A stretch of 64,000 nucleotides of DNA from VAZQ01 sp963739175 (lineage in GTDB: Bacteria > Pseudomonadota > Alphaproteobacteria > Rhizobiales > Xanthobacteraceae). The notes beneath the pieces were generated by a model. The model did no database searches. It was not told the origin of the DNA and saw only the letters and a list, made by a program, of their open reading frames with translations. The DNA is taken from NCBI GenBank assembly GCA_963739175.1, contig CAVTZH010000009.1:1364001-1428000 (forward strand), read 5' to 3'. Positions 51,533 through 60,269 of this stretch are shown in pieces. Every line of letters begins with the position of its first letter. Within the stretch, counting starts at the first letter, position 1. Made by a program: the position numbers and the translations under genes.

Positions 51533-53197
51533 ATGAAAAAGACCGTGAAAAAGACTGCCCGAGCCAAGAAGCGACCGGCCAAGCCGGTGCGAAAAGCCCG
51601 CAAGGCCAAGGCGGCGGTACATGCCGCAAGGGCCAGGCGCGCCGCCAAGGCCACGGCGCCTACCGAGGACCGCCGCTCCGCCGAGGACCAGCTCAAGGAG
51701 TTGAAACAGCGCCTGCTCGAGATCAGCGACCTCGGCGCGGTCGGCTCGGTGCTGGGCTGGGACGAGGCCACCTACATGCCGAAAGGCGGCGCGGCGGCGC
51801 GCGGCCGCCAGAGCGCGACGGTGTCGCGCATGCGCCATGAGCGCTCGATCGATCCCGCGCTCGGCCGGCTGATCGATGCGCTGACGTCGCATGCCGAACG
51901 CCTGCCGCCGGATTCCGACGACGCCGCGCTCGTGCGCGTGGCGCGGCGCGATTTCGAGAAGGCGATCAAGGTCCCGGCCGAATGGGTCGAGCGCTCAAAC
52001 AAGCACGGCTCGGCCTCTTACGACGCCTGGACGCGCGCGCGCCCGGCCAACGATTTCGCGACCATGCGGCCCTATCTTGAGAAGACGCTCGAGCTCTCGC
52101 GCGAATACGCCGGCTTCTTCAAGCCATACGAGCGCATCGCCGATCCGCTGATCGACGACGCCGATGAGGGCATGACCACGGCGCTCATCCAGAAGCTGTT
52201 CGCGGAGCTGCGGCGCGAGCTGGTGCCGATCGTGCGCGCAATCGCCGACGAGCCGGTGGCCGACGACCGCTGCCTGCGCGGCGCGTTTGCCGAGGCGCCG
52301 CAGCTTGCGTTCTCGCTCGATGTCGCTGCGCGGCTTGGGTACGACCTCAACCGCGGCCGGCTCGACAAGACCCACCATCCGTTCTGCACCCGGTTCGGCG
52401 CCGGCGACGTGCGCATCACCACGCGCGTGCGCGAGGACGATCTCGGCGACGCGCTGTTCTCGACCGTGCACGAAGCCGGCCACGCCATGTACGAGCAGGG
52501 CGTCAGCGCCACCCTCGACGGCTCGCCGCTCGGAGGCGGCGTGTCGGCCGGCGTGCACGAGAGCCAGTCGCGGCTCTGGGAGAACGTGGTCGGGCGCAGC
52601 CGCGCGTTCTGGGAGCATTTCTTCCCGGCGTTGCAGCGGCTTTATCCCGAGCAGTTCCAAGGCGTTGCGCTCGACACCTTCTATCGCGCCATCAACAAGG
52701 TCGAACGCTCGCTGATCCGCACCGACGCCGACGAGGTGACCTACAATCTCCACGTCATGATGCGCTTCGACCTCGAGCTCGACCTGCTCGAAGGCCGGCT
52801 TGCGGTGAAGGACCTTCCCGACGCCTGGCGCGCGCGCATGCAGGCCGATCTCGCCATCGCGCCACCGGACGACCGCGACGGCTGTCTCCAAGACGTGCAC
52901 TGGTACTACGGCGGCATCGGCGGCGGCTTCCAGGGCTACACCATCGGCAACATCTTGAGCGCGCAGTTCTACGCGGCGGCGGTGAAGGCGAACCCCGGCA
53001 TCCCGTCCGAGATCGCGGCCGGCGAATTCAAGACGCTGCACGGCTGGCTCACCAAGAACCTCTACCGGCACGGCAGCAAGTTCACGCCCAACGACCTGGT
53101 CAAGCGCGCGACCGGCGAGCCGATGACCATGCGGCCGTATCTGGCGTATCTGCGCAACAAGTACGGCGAGCTTTATTCGTTGCCGGCGGCGGCCTGA
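51533..53197 (+). CDS. M32-family metallocarboxypeptidase with basic N-terminal tail
   Basis: This 554-residue thermostable-carboxypeptidase-type enzyme has HEAGH (about 313-317) with the downstream Glu in GVHESQSRLWENVVGRS and the family segment YYGGIGGGFQGYTIGNILSAQFY. It removes C-terminal residues from peptides. The first 45 residues are nearly all Lys, Arg and Ala (MKKTVKKTARAKKRPAKP..), resembling histone H1-like tails, before the usual QLKELKQRLLEISDLGAVGSVLGWDEAT. The catalytic part is of ordinary length, so the tail is an addition. Confidence 0.9.
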   Translation: MKKTVKKTARAKKRPAKPVRKARKAKAAVHAARARRAAKATAPTEDRRSAEDQLKELKQRLLEISDLGAVGSVLGWDEATYMPKGGAAARGRQSATVSRMRHERSIDPALGRLIDALTSHAERLPPDSDDAALVRVARRDFEKAIKVPAEWVERSNKHGSASYDAWTRARPANDFATMRPYLEKTLELSREYAGFFKPYERIADPLIDDADEGMTTALIQKLFAELRRELVPIVRAIADEPVADDRCLRGAFAEAPQLAFSLDVAARLGYDLNRGRLDKTHHPFCTRFGAGDVRITTRVREDDLGDALFSTVHEAGHAMYEQGVSATLDGSPLGGGVSAGVHESQSRLWENVVGRSRAFWEHFFPALQRLYPEQFQGVALDTFYRAINKVERSLIRTDADEVTYNLHVMMRFDLELDLLEGRLAVKDLPDAWRARMQADLAIAPPDDRDGCLQDVHWYYGGIGGGFQGYTIGNILSAQFYAAAVKANPGIPSEIAAGEFKTLHGWLTKNLYRHGSKFTPNDLVKRATGEPMTMRPYLAYLRNKYGELYSLPAAA

Positions 53198-53273
53198 TCA
53201 CATCGGCGTAACGCGCCTTGTTATCGCCGGGCGCACGCGTCACCATGCGCGGGGGCGAGGGAGGATCAAATCG

Positions 53274-54095
53274 ATGCGTGTCCGGTCGTGTCTGATCTCG
53301 CTCGGCGTCCTTGCAACGGCAGGCGCGCTCATCCTCGCCGCCTGGACCGGCGGCGTGGCCGCCCCGGCGTCGCGCTTCGCGGACAAGCGCCCCGGCGCCA
53401 TGCCGGTCGACGTCGAGCTCGTCATCGCCGTCGACGTCTCAAACTCAATGGACCCGGAAGAGCAGGAGCTGCAGCGCGAGGGCTATGTGGTCGGGCTGAC
53501 CTCGCGCGAATTCCTCACGGCGCTGCGCGCCGGCGCGTATGGCAAGGTCGCGATCACTTATTTCGAGTGGGCCGGCCTGCACGACCAGTCGATCCTGATG
53601 CCGTGGCGGCTGATCGACGGCCCGGAATCGGCCGATGCGGTCGCCCGCGAGATTGCGCGCGCGCCCTATCGGCGCGCACCGCGCACCTCGATCTACGGCG
53701 CGTTGCAATTCGCCAAGCCGCTGTTCGATGCGTCGGGCTATCGCGGTCACCGCCAGGTGATCGACGTCTCCGGCGACGGCGTCAACAACATGGGACCGCC
53801 GGTCACGCAGATGCGCGACGAGGTGCTCGCTGCAGGCATCACCATCAACGGCCTGCCGATCATGATGCGGCGGCAGACCGGCTACGGCATGTGGGGCACG
53901 GCGTTCGAGCAGCTCGACGTCTACTACGAGGACTGCGTGATCGGCGGGCCGGGCTCGTTCGTGATCGCCATCAAGGAGCGCGACCAGTTCAAGGAGGCGA
54001 CCCGCACCAAGCTGGTGATGGAGGTCGCGGGCGTGACGCCGCCGTCGCGCGTGGTGCCGGTGCAGGGCAAGAAGCCGCGGGTGTTTTGCTCGTGA
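53274..54095 (+). CDS. DUF1194 protein, second copy
   Basis: This 273-residue exported protein is paralogous to 6261-7025. After an N-terminal hydrophobic segment it has the MIDAS-like DVSNS (54-58), VIDVSGDGVNNMGPPVTQMRDE and the DUF1194 hallmark TINGLPIMMRRQTGYGMW..LDVYYEDCVIGGPGSF. Its function is unknown. GGGAGG precedes the ATG at 53274. It differs from the first copy by about twenty residues of insertion around RRQTGYGM. Confidence 0.85.
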   Translation: MRVRSCLISLGVLATAGALILAAWTGGVAAPASRFADKRPGAMPVDVELVIAVDVSNSMDPEEQELQREGYVVGLTSREFLTALRAGAYGKVAITYFEWAGLHDQSILMPWRLIDGPESADAVAREIARAPYRRAPRTSIYGALQFAKPLFDASGYRGHRQVIDVSGDGVNNMGPPVTQMRDEVLAAGITINGLPIMMRRQTGYGMWGTAFEQLDVYYEDCVIGGPGSFVIAIKERDQFKEATRTKLVMEVAGVTPPSRVVPVQGKKPRVFCS

Positions 54096-54111
54096 GTTTG
54101 TGCGTGCGCGG

Positions 54112-54140
54112 TGAAAAAAATGCCCCGGCCGAAGCCGGGG
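54112..54140 (-). terminator. Terminator of the small minus-strand gene
   Basis: On the minus strand the stem CCCCGGC/GCCGGGG (54123-54129 with 54134-54140) is followed by GCATTTTTTT. It ends transcription of the gene at 54185-54370. Confidence 0.7.
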
Positions 54141-54184
54141 TCCGAATGCGGCCCGCGCGCGCAGTCGCGTGCATCGCGATGCGG

Positions 54185-54370
54185 TCAATGTTCGGCGTCG
54201 CGGTTCTCGGGTTTCGATGGAATAGACATGCCGTCGTCCATTTGTTGCGCGGCTGTTATCCACATCTTGGCCAGATCGAGGAATTGCTTGCGTACCTCTT
54301 CGGACGGAGCGAAGCGGGCGGATTGGAAACATTCATCGGCGTACTGCCGATACTCGATTGATTTGGACAT
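54185..54370 (-). CDS. Small conserved hypothetical protein
   Basis: This 61-residue helical, charged protein reads SIEYRQYADECFQSARFAPSEEVRKQFLDLAKMWITAAQQMDDG and has no signal or membrane segment. Similar short proteins with EYRxxAxECxxxA and FLDLAxxWxxLA patterns are widespread in Bradyrhizobium and relatives without known function. AGGAGCGTC lies before the ATG at 54370, and a terminator follows about 45 bases after the stop, so it is a stand-alone gene. Confidence 0.7.
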   Translation of the reverse strand: MSKSIEYRQYADECFQSARFAPSEEVRKQFLDLAKMWITAAQQMDDGMSIPSKPENRDAEH

Positions 54371-54678
54371 GACGCTCCTCGGACCTTACAGGCGGGAGCG
54401 GTACTCGTCTCTCAGCCACCAGCGCCTGGGACAAAGCCGCAGCCGGTGATGTCGTTAGCCTGCGCCTTCCCGCGTTGACGAACAACAACATAGGTTACGG
54501 ACTGGCGTACCTGAGCCGGCGATTTGTCACGCGCTGGCACAGTCAGTGACCCCTCTTGAGTAAGTGAGAGGTCCGCGATGCGGCCGCGGATCGCTGTTTC
54601 GGTGCACGAAAGGAACAATTGAAGCGACGGGGGCATTACCAACTCATCACGCCTCATCACAAACCGGAGATTGCGCCG
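54371..54678. other. Intergenic region before the ferritin-like gene
   Basis: These roughly 300 bases show no convincing gene. A minus-strand frame ending KAQANDITGCGFVPGAGG is open across part of it but lacks a clear start. The stretch around GAGTAAGTGAGAGGTCCGCG and GTGCACGAAAGGAACAATTG is just upstream of the stress-type genes and may hold their promoter; I cannot assign boxes with confidence. Confidence 0.5.
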
Positions 54679-55194
54679 ATGGCAAAACAGGAAAAGCAAG
54701 AAAAGCAGCTCGACGAGCTGTTCCATGAGACGCTCAAGGACATCTACTACGCGGAAAAGAAGTTGGTCTCGACCCTCCCCAAGATGGCGAAGGCCGCTCA
54801 TTCCGATGAACTGAGGGCCGCCTTCGAGAAGCATCTCGATGAGACCGAAGGGCAGGTCGAACGCCTCGAACAGGTGTTCGCGATGATCGATGAAACGCCC
54901 AAAGGCAAGACCTGCGACGCGATCAACGGCCTGGTCGACGAGGGCAAGGAGATCATGTCCGACTTCAAGCGCTCGCCGGCGCATGACGCCGGGCTCCTGG
55001 CAGCAGCGCAGGCGGTCGAGCACTACGAGATTTCCCGATACGGCACACTGCGCACTTGGGCGATCAAGCTGGGTATGAGAGACGCCGCCAAGCTGCTCGA
55101 CGAGACGTTGGCGGAAGAGAAGAAGACCGACGAGGCGCTCACCAAGCTTGCGGTCTCGATCGTGAACGATATGGCGGAGCTGCAGGCGGCGTAG
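54679..55194 (+). CDS. DUF892 (YciE/YciF-type) ferritin-like protein
   Basis: This 171-residue four-helix-bundle protein reads LDELFHETLKDIYYAEKKLVSTLPKMAKAAHSDELRAAFEKHLDETEGQVERLEQVF, with the carboxylate and histidine ligands of a possible di-metal site, and later AQAVEHYEISRYGTLRTWA and LDETLAEEKKTDEALT. The family is linked to stress response in enterobacteria and rhizobia. The ATG at 54679 has GGAG nine bases upstream. It leads a plus-strand group of three stress-type genes. Confidence 0.87.
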   Translation: MAKQEKQEKQLDELFHETLKDIYYAEKKLVSTLPKMAKAAHSDELRAAFEKHLDETEGQVERLEQVFAMIDETPKGKTCDAINGLVDEGKEIMSDFKRSPAHDAGLLAAAQAVEHYEISRYGTLRTWAIKLGMRDAAKLLDETLAEEKKTDEALTKLAVSIVNDMAELQAA

Positions 55195-55407
55195 TGCGTC
55201 CCGCCCTTGCGTTTTATCAGTTCGGTAGTGTTGTCGGCCCCGCTCGAATACGCATGACGACAGTGAAGAGCTCCGGCCCGCGGCCCGGGACTTCTTCATG
55301 CGTTGCGTTTATCGTCGCGCATCGCACAGCAAATAATCCTGGCAAACAGGAACCTTCTCCCGGCGCGACGGTTGGTGAGTCGCAACTTCCTTCCAGGAGA
55401 GAAAAAA

Positions 55408-55719
55408 ATGCGAATAGCCCCAATCGCGGGCGTGCTGATGCTCGTGTCCAGCGTCGCGCTGGCGCAGCAGAAGCCCGCCAACCCAGACGCAAATACACCC
55501 GCCGTTTCGACACCGAACACCAAGAATCCGAATGCGCCGGTTGAAGGCGCCAACAGCTTCACCGAAGGCCAGGCGCGCTCTCGTATCGAGGCGGCCGGCT
55601 TCAGCAAAGTCACCGACCTGACCAAAGATCCGAAGGGCGTGTGGCGCGGTCGAGCCGTGCGAGGCGGCGCACAAGTTAGTGTCAGTCTCGATTTTCAGGG
55701 AAACGTGACGGCCAACTAG
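55408..55719 (+). CDS. Small exported protein with PepSY-like domain
   Basis: This 103-residue protein has a signal peptide (MRIAPIAGVLMLVSSVALAQ), then a disordered Pro/Asn/Thr linker (PANPDANTPAVSTPNTKN). A compact domain follows: SFTEGQARSRIEAAGFSKVTDLTKDPKGVWRGRAVRGGAQVSVSLDFQGNV. The last block has the helix-then-sheet pattern of PepSY-like domains. CAGGAGAG lies before the ATG at 55408. Function unknown; the neighbours suggest a stress or envelope role. Confidence 0.72.
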   Translation: MRIAPIAGVLMLVSSVALAQQKPANPDANTPAVSTPNTKNPNAPVEGANSFTEGQARSRIEAAGFSKVTDLTKDPKGVWRGRAVRGGAQVSVSLDFQGNVTAN

Positions 55720-55756
55720 CCAGCACCACACATCATCATCGCTAACGGAGGTCTCA

Positions 55757-56338
55757 ATGACCGTCACTATCTCACGGCTATACAACACTCACGCCGAGGC
55801 GCGTGCCGCGGTCCAATCGCTCGAAAGCGCGGGCGTCAAGCACAACGATATCAGCATCCTCGCGAGCAATGCCGACAACTGGTACTCGAAGGACAGCAAG
55901 CCCACGCTGGTCCCTGACCGTGATCTCGACGGCAAGGACGATCGTAAAGAAGCCGCCGCCGCCGGCGCGGGCGTTGGTGCCGCTGTCGGAGGCACCGCAG
56001 GCCTGTTGGCGGGACTGGGCTTGATGGCCATACCCGGCGTTGGCCCGGTCGTCGCCGCCGGCTGGTTGGTCGCCGCCCTTACCGGCGCGGCCGCAGTCGG
56101 GACCGCGGGTGGCATCATCGGCGCCTTGACCCAAGCGGGCGTCAGCCCCGACGATGCCGACGTCTATGCAGAAAATATCCGGCGCGGCGGCGCGCTCGTC
56201 AGCGTACGGGTGAATGAGAACGATCGCGCGCGAGTGCAGGCGCTGATGGACAAGTCGTCCGTCAATCCGAGTGACCGCGGCGCCATGTATCGCAAGGATG
56301 GTTGGCAGCGGTTCGATCCTGCTGCGCCGACTCTATAA
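55757..56338 (+). CDS. General-stress-type protein with hydrophobic glycine-rich core
   Basis: This 193-residue protein reads TVTISRLYNTHAEARAAVQSLESAGVKHNDISILASN at the start, like the 17M/YflT stress proteins. A Gly/Ala-rich hydrophobic stretch (AGAGVGAAVGGTAGLLAGLGL to GGIIGALTQAGV) could insert in a membrane. It closes with GVSPDDADVYAENIRRGGALVSVRV. GGAGG precedes the ATG. A terminator follows. Its role is unknown beyond the stress association. Confidence 0.75.
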   Translation: MTVTISRLYNTHAEARAAVQSLESAGVKHNDISILASNADNWYSKDSKPTLVPDRDLDGKDDRKEAAAAGAGVGAAVGGTAGLLAGLGLMAIPGVGPVVAAGWLVAALTGAAAVGTAGGIIGALTQAGVSPDDADVYAENIRRGGALVSVRVNENDRARVQALMDKSSVNPSDRGAMYRKDGWQRFDPAAPTL

Positions 56339-56401
56339 CGCCGACCAGGTGCGGCGGGAGCGTGAGCTGTATCGGTCCTAGCTTGCTTCATCGACACAGC
56401 G

Positions 56402-56436
56402 AAAGGGAGCCGCCACAAAAGGCAGCTCCCTTTTTC
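56402..56436 (+). terminator. Rho-independent terminator after the stress-type genes
   Basis: The stem AAAGGGAGC (56402-56410) with GCTCCCTTT (56425-56433) has a 14-base loop and is followed by TT. With an A run on the other side it may serve both strands, including the convergent esterase gene. Confidence 0.75.
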
Positions 56437-56470
56437 ATGCGGTTGCCCTTCGCGAGGGGCAGGCAACCTC

Positions 56471-57674
56471 TTACCGCCCTTTCATCAATCCCGCGGCAGT
56501 CAGCGCCTTCGTGATGATGGCACCAATGTCTACGCGCGGTAGTTCCGTCTGCCCAGGCGCCGCGTTATCTGCTTTCTCATTCAACTCCATCGGCGCAGGC
56601 GATCGTGACTCAGCCAGCCGTTCGACCGGCGAGCGCTGTTCCGGTGCCGCGGATAGGATTTCCGCGGGCTGTGCGCGATGCTGAAGTCAATCCGAAGAAT
56701 TTGGCGATGTGATAGGACGAAGAGATACCGACATCGAGCAGGTAGGGGCCTGCTGCGCCGCATTTGCCTTCGGCTGCACCCGTTGCGAGAGGCGTCCCAT
56801 GAGCCATGTGGGTGACTGTGAAGGATTCGATCAACGCCTCTCCTGCTTCGCTGACCCACGCCTCACGCGGGTACCCGTCGACAGTGTTACGAACAGAGGG
56901 CAGCAGCGTTGTTCCGTGAACGTCGATCCATTGCTTGAGAATTTCCTGCGCGTTGCGGGGGATGACGGTCTTGTCCGCGCTGCCGTGCCAGATCGAGACG
57001 CGAGGCCATGGGCCAGCGTGGGATGATGCGCTCCTGACCAGCATGCCCCACTCGGGTGGCGATCGCGTCGGGCATTGATGCATGCTCTCAAATGCTTGTT
57101 GGACATTGGTCGCGGCTCCATACGGCAAGCCTGCGATGATCGCACCGGCGGCGAAGACCTCCGGGTAACATGCGAGCATGACGGATGTCATGGCGCCTCC
57201 GGCAGACAGCCCGGTAATGAACACGCGGCTGGGATCGATGCCGTTTTCCACCATCATGGCGTCGACCATCTGCCGGATCGATAAGCATTCGCCTCGGCCG
57301 CGCTCTGCGTCTCCGGGCTGAAACCAATTGAAGCAGCCGTTGGGATTGTTGGATCGCTGCTGCTCGGGCAACAACAAGGCGAAGCCATAGCGGTCAGCGA
57401 GCGTCGACCATCCGGCTCCGAGATCGTATCCGGCGGTAGTCTGTGTGCATCCATGCAGCACGACGACGAGTGGAGCATCGGCTGCAAGCTGAGGAGGCAG
57501 GTAGCGAAACATTCGCAGGTTGCCCGGGTTTGTGCCGAAGCCGTGAACCTCTTCGAGATGGGTGCCGGCCTTGTCGAAGTTCGGAGCCTTCGCGCCGCCA
57601 AGACCTCGCATCAAATGTCCCCACTGACCGCGGTCGCGCGCGACGTTCGCCAAGAATTTCTTGAGATTGAGCAC
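56471..57674 (-). CDS. PHB-depolymerase-family esterase (frameshifted near end)
   Basis: This alpha/beta hydrolase reads PLVVVLHGCTQTTAGYDLGAGWSTLADRYGF with the oxyanion region, the nucleophile Ser157 in FITGLSAGGAMTSVMLACYPEVFAAGA, WHGSADKTVIP, and His in VTHMAHGTPLA. In the given frame it stops at 56610 as LAGRTAG. One extra base near 56640-56680 restores LSAAPEQRSPVERLAESRSPAPMELN and the C-terminus VDIGAIITKALTAAGLMKGR, stopping at 56471; that tail is typical of the family. The GTG at 57674 with GAGGAG about ten bases ahead is the preferred start. It has no signal peptide, so it may act inside the cell. Confidence 0.8.
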
Positions 57675-57895
57675 TTGAATTGGACTCCTCACTGCCGTGC
57701 CGCCCCACGCATAACCCGTTATGGGTCAGTTGGTTGCTGCAGTGCAACAAAAATACAGAAATAAGATCCCGGTGCTTGAAATGCCGCTTTTCGTAACAGA
57801 GGCTCACGTTGAGCGACGCGCTCCGCGTTGAGTGCCGGTAATCAGAACGAAAACAGGGGCGCGCGCGGCATGGAGTTGACTTGGAGCGCGCCGGC

Positions 57896-59034
57896 TCACT
57901 CCGCCGGCGTCGCCATCTCCGCCCTAACCTCCGCGCGCAGCGCGTCGATCGAGATCAAACCCTTCGGCGTCTCGACGTGCCAGAACGCCCAGCCGTTGCA
58001 GGCTTCAAGCCTTGCACCAACGCGCCGATGCGGTGGATCGAGCCGACCTTCTCGCCGAGCGCGACCGCGCCGTCGGCGCGCACCAGCGCCTTGTGGCGGC
58101 GCTTGGCGTCGGTGAGCTGCGCGCCAGCGGAAACGAGACCGCGTTCGAGCAGCGCCGCGAACGGCACGCGCGGCGCTTCGCGCGCGGTCATGAACGGCGC
58201 GAGGCTCGGCGCCGGCAGCGGGTCGACGGCCGTGATCCGTTTCTCGGCGGCGGCGGCATAGCCCTTGTCGCGTTCGAGCCCGATGAAGCGGCGCCCGAGG
58301 CGCTTGGCGACCGCGCCGGTGGTGCCGCTGCCGCAGAACGGGTCGAGCACCAGGTCGTCCGGCCGCGATGCCGAGAGAATCACCCGGGCTAGAAGAGCCT
58401 CCGGCTTCTGAGTCGGGTGCAGCTTCTTGCCGTTTGAGTCTTCGATTCGCTCCTCGCCGGTGCAGAGCGGGATGGTCCAGTCGGAACGGACCTGGATGTC
58501 CTCGTTGCCGGCTTTGAGCGCCTCGTAATTGAAGGTGTAGCCCTTGCCGCCCGGCTCGCGCGACGCCCAGATCAGCGTCTCGTGCGCATTGGTGAAGCGG
58601 CGGCCGCGGAAATTCGGCATCGGATTGGATTTTCGCCACACCACGTCGTTGAGGATCCAGAACCCGAGGTCCTGCAGGATCGCGCCGACCCGGAAGATGT
58701 TGTGGTAGGAGCCGATCACCCACAGCGTCGCCGACGGCTTCATCACGCGGCGGCAGGCCAACAGCCAGGCACGGGTGAAGTCGTCATAGGCGGAAAAGCT
58801 CGAAAATTTGTCCCAGTCGTCGTCGACGGCGTCGACGCGCGAATCATCGGGACGCTTGAGGTCGCCCTGGAGCTGCAGATTGTAAGGAGGATCGGCGAAG
58901 ACCAGGTCCACGCTCTCGGCCGGCAGCTTCGCCATGGCCGCGACGCAATCGCCGACCAGGATTTGGCTACCGTTTGCGGACTCAAAACTGACGCGGGGCG
59001 CCCTAAGGGACGCCCCGCGACGCGACACAACCAT
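57896..59034 (-). CDS. ccrM: CcrM-type adenine-N6 DNA methyltransferase (frameshifted near end)
   Basis: CcrM methylates the adenine of GANTC and controls the alphaproteobacterial cell cycle. The protein shows the catalytic DPPY (48-51 in FADPPYNLQLQGDLKRPD), WVIGSYHNIFRVG, VVWRKSNPMPNFRGRRFTNAHETLIWA, HPTQKPEALL and the SAM motif DPFCGSGTTG. The C-terminal recognition domain breaks after GALVQG: the given frame ends in a basic tail, while the next frame gives LEACNGWAFWHVETPKGLISIDALRAEVRAEM, the normal end. One missing base at about 58008 explains this. A strong hairpin covers codons 5-15. Confidence 0.9.
58993..59018. other. Strong hairpin inside the 5' end of ccrM
   Basis: GCGGGGCG (58993-59000) and CGCCCCGC (59011-59018) pair, with an inner CCCT/AGGG extension and a single bulge. 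It covers the codons for SRRGASLRAPR and lies only about 16 bases after the start codon in the transcript, so it could slow translation, or it may be a mobile palindrome read through by the gene. Confidence 0.6.
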
Positions 59035-59246
59035 GACCCAGAACTCTGACTCAGGCGACGCGGTCGGTGACGCGGGACCTACAACCGACAGTCAGGATCA
59101 TGGCCCCCCAAGGTAAAAATCGACTTAATCGAAGCTGCCTGTGCGCTAGGCAAGAATTGCCGGGGCACTATATTGATGGCTGAGCGTTGGTATCTGCGGA
59201 TGGGTAAGTCGGTCTCCGACAATCACGAGAGCTGAGGAATCGCGCC

Positions 59247-60170
59247 ATGCGCTGGGAAGACCTTCCGGAAAGTCAGAACGTCGAGGATCGCCGCGGCGAA
59301 GCAGGTGGTGGCGGCGGTGGCGGTTTTGGCGGTGGTTTTCCGGGCGGCGCCGGCGGTCTTTCGATCGGCACGGTTTTGATTCTCGGGTTGATCGGCTACG
59401 CGACCGGCATCGATCCCTCGCTATTGATCGGCGCCGCCGATCAATTCTCGCGGCAGCAGCCCCGGGTCGAGCAGGCACAGCCGAAAAGAACCGGCGCACC
59501 GATGACCGACGAGCAGGGGCGATTCGTCAGCCGCATCCTCGCTTCGACCGAATCAACCTGGAAGGACATCTTCACGAAGTCGGGCCGGACCTATCGGGCG
59601 CCGGTGCTGGTGCTCTATTCGCGCCAGACCCGCGCCAATTGCGGTGGCCAGGCAATGGCGGCGATGGGACCTTTCTACTGTCCGGCCGACAAGAAGATTT
59701 ATCTCGATACCTCCTTCTTCCAGATGATCGAGCAGCGCTTCCGCGGCTGCGACGCCGGCAGCCCGTCCTGCCGCTTTGCGCAGGCCTATGTGATCGCGCA
59801 CGAGGTCGCTCACCACGTGCAGAACGAGCTCGGCATTCTCGGCAATGCGCAACGGGAGCAGCAGCGCCTGGGCGGCCGGACGCCGGAGGCCAACCGCATT
59901 CAGGTCCGCGTCGAGCTGCAGGCCGATTGCCTCGCCGGCATCTGGGCCAACCGCGCGCAGGAGCGGCTCGCGCCCGGCGACATCGAGGCGGCGCTGCGCA
60001 CCGCGAGCGCGATCGGCGACGATACGCTGCAACGCAAATCGCAGGGCCACGTGGTGCCGGACTCGTTCACCCACGGCAGCTCCGAGCAGCGCCAGCGCTG
60101 GTTCTACACCGGCTTCAAAAAGGGTACGGTCGACAGCTGCAACACGTTCTCGCCGACAGCGCAGCTCTAG
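59247..60170 (+). CDS. Neutral zinc metallopeptidase (YpfJ type)
   Basis: This 307-residue protein has an N-terminal MRWEDLPESQNVEDRRG, a poly-glycine linker, and one membrane helix (GLSIGTVLILGLIGYATGI). The extracytoplasmic peptidase domain contains CGGQAMAAMGPFYCPADKKIYLD, the zinc motif HEVAHH (about 185-190) and the later ligand region QVRVELQADCLAGIWAN. It is of the YpfJ/KPN_02809 family. The substrate is unknown. It is the first gene after ccrM, divergent from it. Confidence 0.9.
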   Translation: MRWEDLPESQNVEDRRGEAGGGGGGGFGGGFPGGAGGLSIGTVLILGLIGYATGIDPSLLIGAADQFSRQQPRVEQAQPKRTGAPMTDEQGRFVSRILASTESTWKDIFTKSGRTYRAPVLVLYSRQTRANCGGQAMAAMGPFYCPADKKIYLDTSFFQMIEQRFRGCDAGSPSCRFAQAYVIAHEVAHHVQNELGILGNAQREQQRLGGRTPEANRIQVRVELQADCLAGIWANRAQERLAPGDIEAALRTASAIGDDTLQRKSQGHVVPDSFTHGSSEQRQRWFYTGFKKGTVDSCNTFSPTAQL

Positions 60171-60180
60171 GTGAGTTGTG

Positions 60181-60260
60181 CAGCCCGGGTTGAGCGTAGC
60201 GAAACCCGGGACCGGCGGCACCACATCCCCGGATTTCGCTTCGCTCAGTCCGGGCTACGA
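60181..60260. repeat. Intergenic palindromic repeat
   Basis: This is a pair of hairpins of the class AGCCCGGGTTGAGCGTAGCG..AACCCGGG followed by CCCCGGATTTCGCTTCGCTCAGTCCGGGCT. The two halves are also roughly inverted copies of each other. No reading frame; it is a common Hyphomicrobiales intergenic element. Confidence 0.7.
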
Positions 60261-60269
60261 GGTCGTCGA

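Noticed and set aside
54412..54660. Small minus-strand protein ending CGFVPGAGG
   Set aside because: The frame is open, but no start with a ribosome binding site or signal peptide is visible, and it overlaps the probable promoter of the ferritin-like gene.
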